A stretch of 7,741 nucleotides of DNA, taken from assembly GCA_041676005.1 (NCBI GenBank), contig JBAYST010000035.1:1-7741 (forward strand), given 5' to 3'. Under the pieces are notes generated by a model. That model searched no databases. It was given only the letters and a program-made list of their open reading frames with translations, and was not told the origin of the DNA. This stretch comes from JBAYST01 sp041676005. GTDB taxonomy: Bacteria; Bacillota_I; Bacilli_A; RFN20; CAG-826. Of the stretch, positions 7,061-7,741 are shown in pieces. How positions within the stretch are numbered: position 1 is the stretch's first letter; each line of letters starts with the position of its first letter. Both the position numbers and the translations under genes were made by a program.

Positions 7061-7741
7061 GAGATTACAAAAAATTGCAATCATCATTTTTCCAATTGTT
7101 CTCAGTTTTTATTTTTTTGGTGTATTCATTTCTAATATTGTCTCTTTATCGCCAGCGTTAAACACTTTTTTTACCGCCGGGTTTTCAAAATTTGCTTGGC
7201 GTGCAGCTGTAGCACTTATTTATGGTGCTTATATTATTTTTGTCGTTGTCATTTTTAAAATTAAGTTAAATAAAGAGTTATTACTCATTTCCGGGCTTGT
7301 TCTTTCTACAGCGCTAATTTCTCCTTTCTTTAATTTAAAACCGTTGAATACCCAATACATTGATCAATGGTTTCGCCTAGTGCAAGTTCAAATCAAAATT
7401 GGTTTTCTAGAAATTCTCAGTTACTATAGCGAATTATTCTTTGGATTTTTGTTCTTGTTTTCGTTATTTTTCGTTCTTCCAACTTTGTTTAGAAAAACAA
7501 AACTTCCGTTTATTGTTTTTTATGTTTTGGTTTTCATTATGATCATCGCTTGTATTTTCAGTTACGTGACTGAATTTTCAAAATATTTACACCCGGTTGC
7601 ATCTGCATATAATGACAACATTAGTTCCTTTTTCACTTCGAAAAATTCATTTGGTATCTTTTTATATCAAGCAGTTTTAATTTCTGTTTATATGATTTTT
7701 GTTGGAGGAATCAATTTCCAAAACAAGTTCAAAGGAAAGGC
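7050..7741 (+). CDS. O-antigen polymerase/ligase-like membrane protein, 5' part (cut by window edge)
   Basis: An open frame runs from the ATG at 7050 to the end of the window without a stop, giving 230 visible residues starting MKTERLQKIAIII. Hydrophobic segments lie at about 9-32, 50-70, 77-93, 115-144, 151-173 and 201-219, the fourth long enough for one or two helices, so this is an integral membrane protein. At residues 193-203 it carries SFFTSKNSFGI. This is nearly identical to SFFTSKNAYGI in the membrane domain of the large fusion protein at 423-4100 and lies in the same context: a polar segment after a run of helices, directly before a new helix. In the Wzy/WaaL family this position often has an N-x-x-G/A motif. 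A second polymerase/ligase-like protein is the best reading; the large periplasmic loop and C-terminus that would confirm it lie outside the window. The start is weakly supported by GAGAAAG upstream and strongly by the 11-base overlap with the preceding gene. Confidence 0.75.
   Translation, partial: MKTERLQKIAIIIFPIVLSFYFFGVFISNIVSLSPALNTFFTAGFSKFAWRAAVALIYGAYIIFVVVIFKIKLNKELLLISGLVLSTALISPFFNLKPLNTQYIDQWFRLVQVQIKIGFLEILSYYSELFFGFLFLFSLFFVLPTLFRKTKLPFIVFYVLVFIMIIACIFSYVTEFSKYLHPVASAYNDNISSFFTSKNSFGIFLYQAVLISVYMIFVGGINFQNKFKGK

Noticed and set aside
1..7741. Mycoplasma-type genetic code (TGA read as tryptophan)
   Set aside because: TGA ends the genes at 426 and 7060 where overlapping starts follow, and tryptophan is TGG throughout. 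No frame needs TGA readthrough.
1..7741. CRISPR arrays, tRNA/rRNA genes, insertion sequences, toxin-antitoxin or phage-defence genes
   Set aside because: No regularly spaced repeats, cloverleaf-like segments, transposase motifs or defence-type domains were seen. Nearly all bases lie in the six genes, and the only intergenic gap is about 146 bases.

Overview
The window is AT-rich bacterial DNA. It is read with the standard code: TGA closes three of the genes and tryptophan is TGG. The codon bias, A/T homopolymers, short gene gaps and the protein families suggest a low-GC Bacillota-type organism, and the ferredoxin-like Fe-S domain hints at an anaerobe. This taxonomic reading is inference; no rRNA or other phylogenetic marker is present. 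The content is part of a surface-polysaccharide (capsule, exopolysaccharide or teichoic-acid-like) locus.

Layout. (1) Positions 1-426, plus strand: 3' end of a transketolase C-terminal-type subunit, cut by the window edge. (2) Positions 423-4100, plus strand, overlapping the first gene by ATGA: a 1225-residue protein with a GT4 glycosyltransferase, then an approximately 12-helix O-antigen ligase/polymerase (Wzy/WaaL)-like membrane domain, then a second GT4 glycosyltransferase. (3) Positions 4101-6326, minus strand, abutting gene 2 stop-to-stop with no spacer: a polysaccharide pyruvyl transferase domain fused to a 2x[4Fe-4S] ferredoxin domain and an FrhB-type (F420 hydrogenase/dehydrogenase beta subunit) domain. 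(4) A 146-base divergent intergenic region carrying a TATA-type palindrome that supplies a consensus -10 box. (5) Positions 6473-7060, plus strand: an unrecognised four-helix membrane protein. (6) Positions 7050-7741, plus strand, overlapping gene 5 and cut by the right edge: a multi-helix membrane protein that shares a distinctive motif with the membrane domain of gene 2, so probably a second polymerase/ligase-like protein.

How the genes could work together (inference). The transketolase half would rearrange a sugar phosphate for a precursor. The two GT4 domains would add sugars to a lipid-linked acceptor on the cytosolic face, and the membrane domain between them would polymerise or ligate the product on the outer face. 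The pyruvyl transferase/FrhB protein would decorate it with a pyruvate ketal or a related redox-linked modification. The divergent 6473-7741 unit appears to encode another membrane polymerase/ligase with a small membrane partner. No flippase, priming transferase, RNA gene, CRISPR array, insertion sequence or clear intrinsic terminator is visible.

The most notable points are the GT4-polymerase-GT4 architecture with no internal start codon to separate the parts, the pyruvyl transferase-ferredoxin-FrhB fusion, and the repeated FFTSKN motif in two membrane proteins of the same locus.
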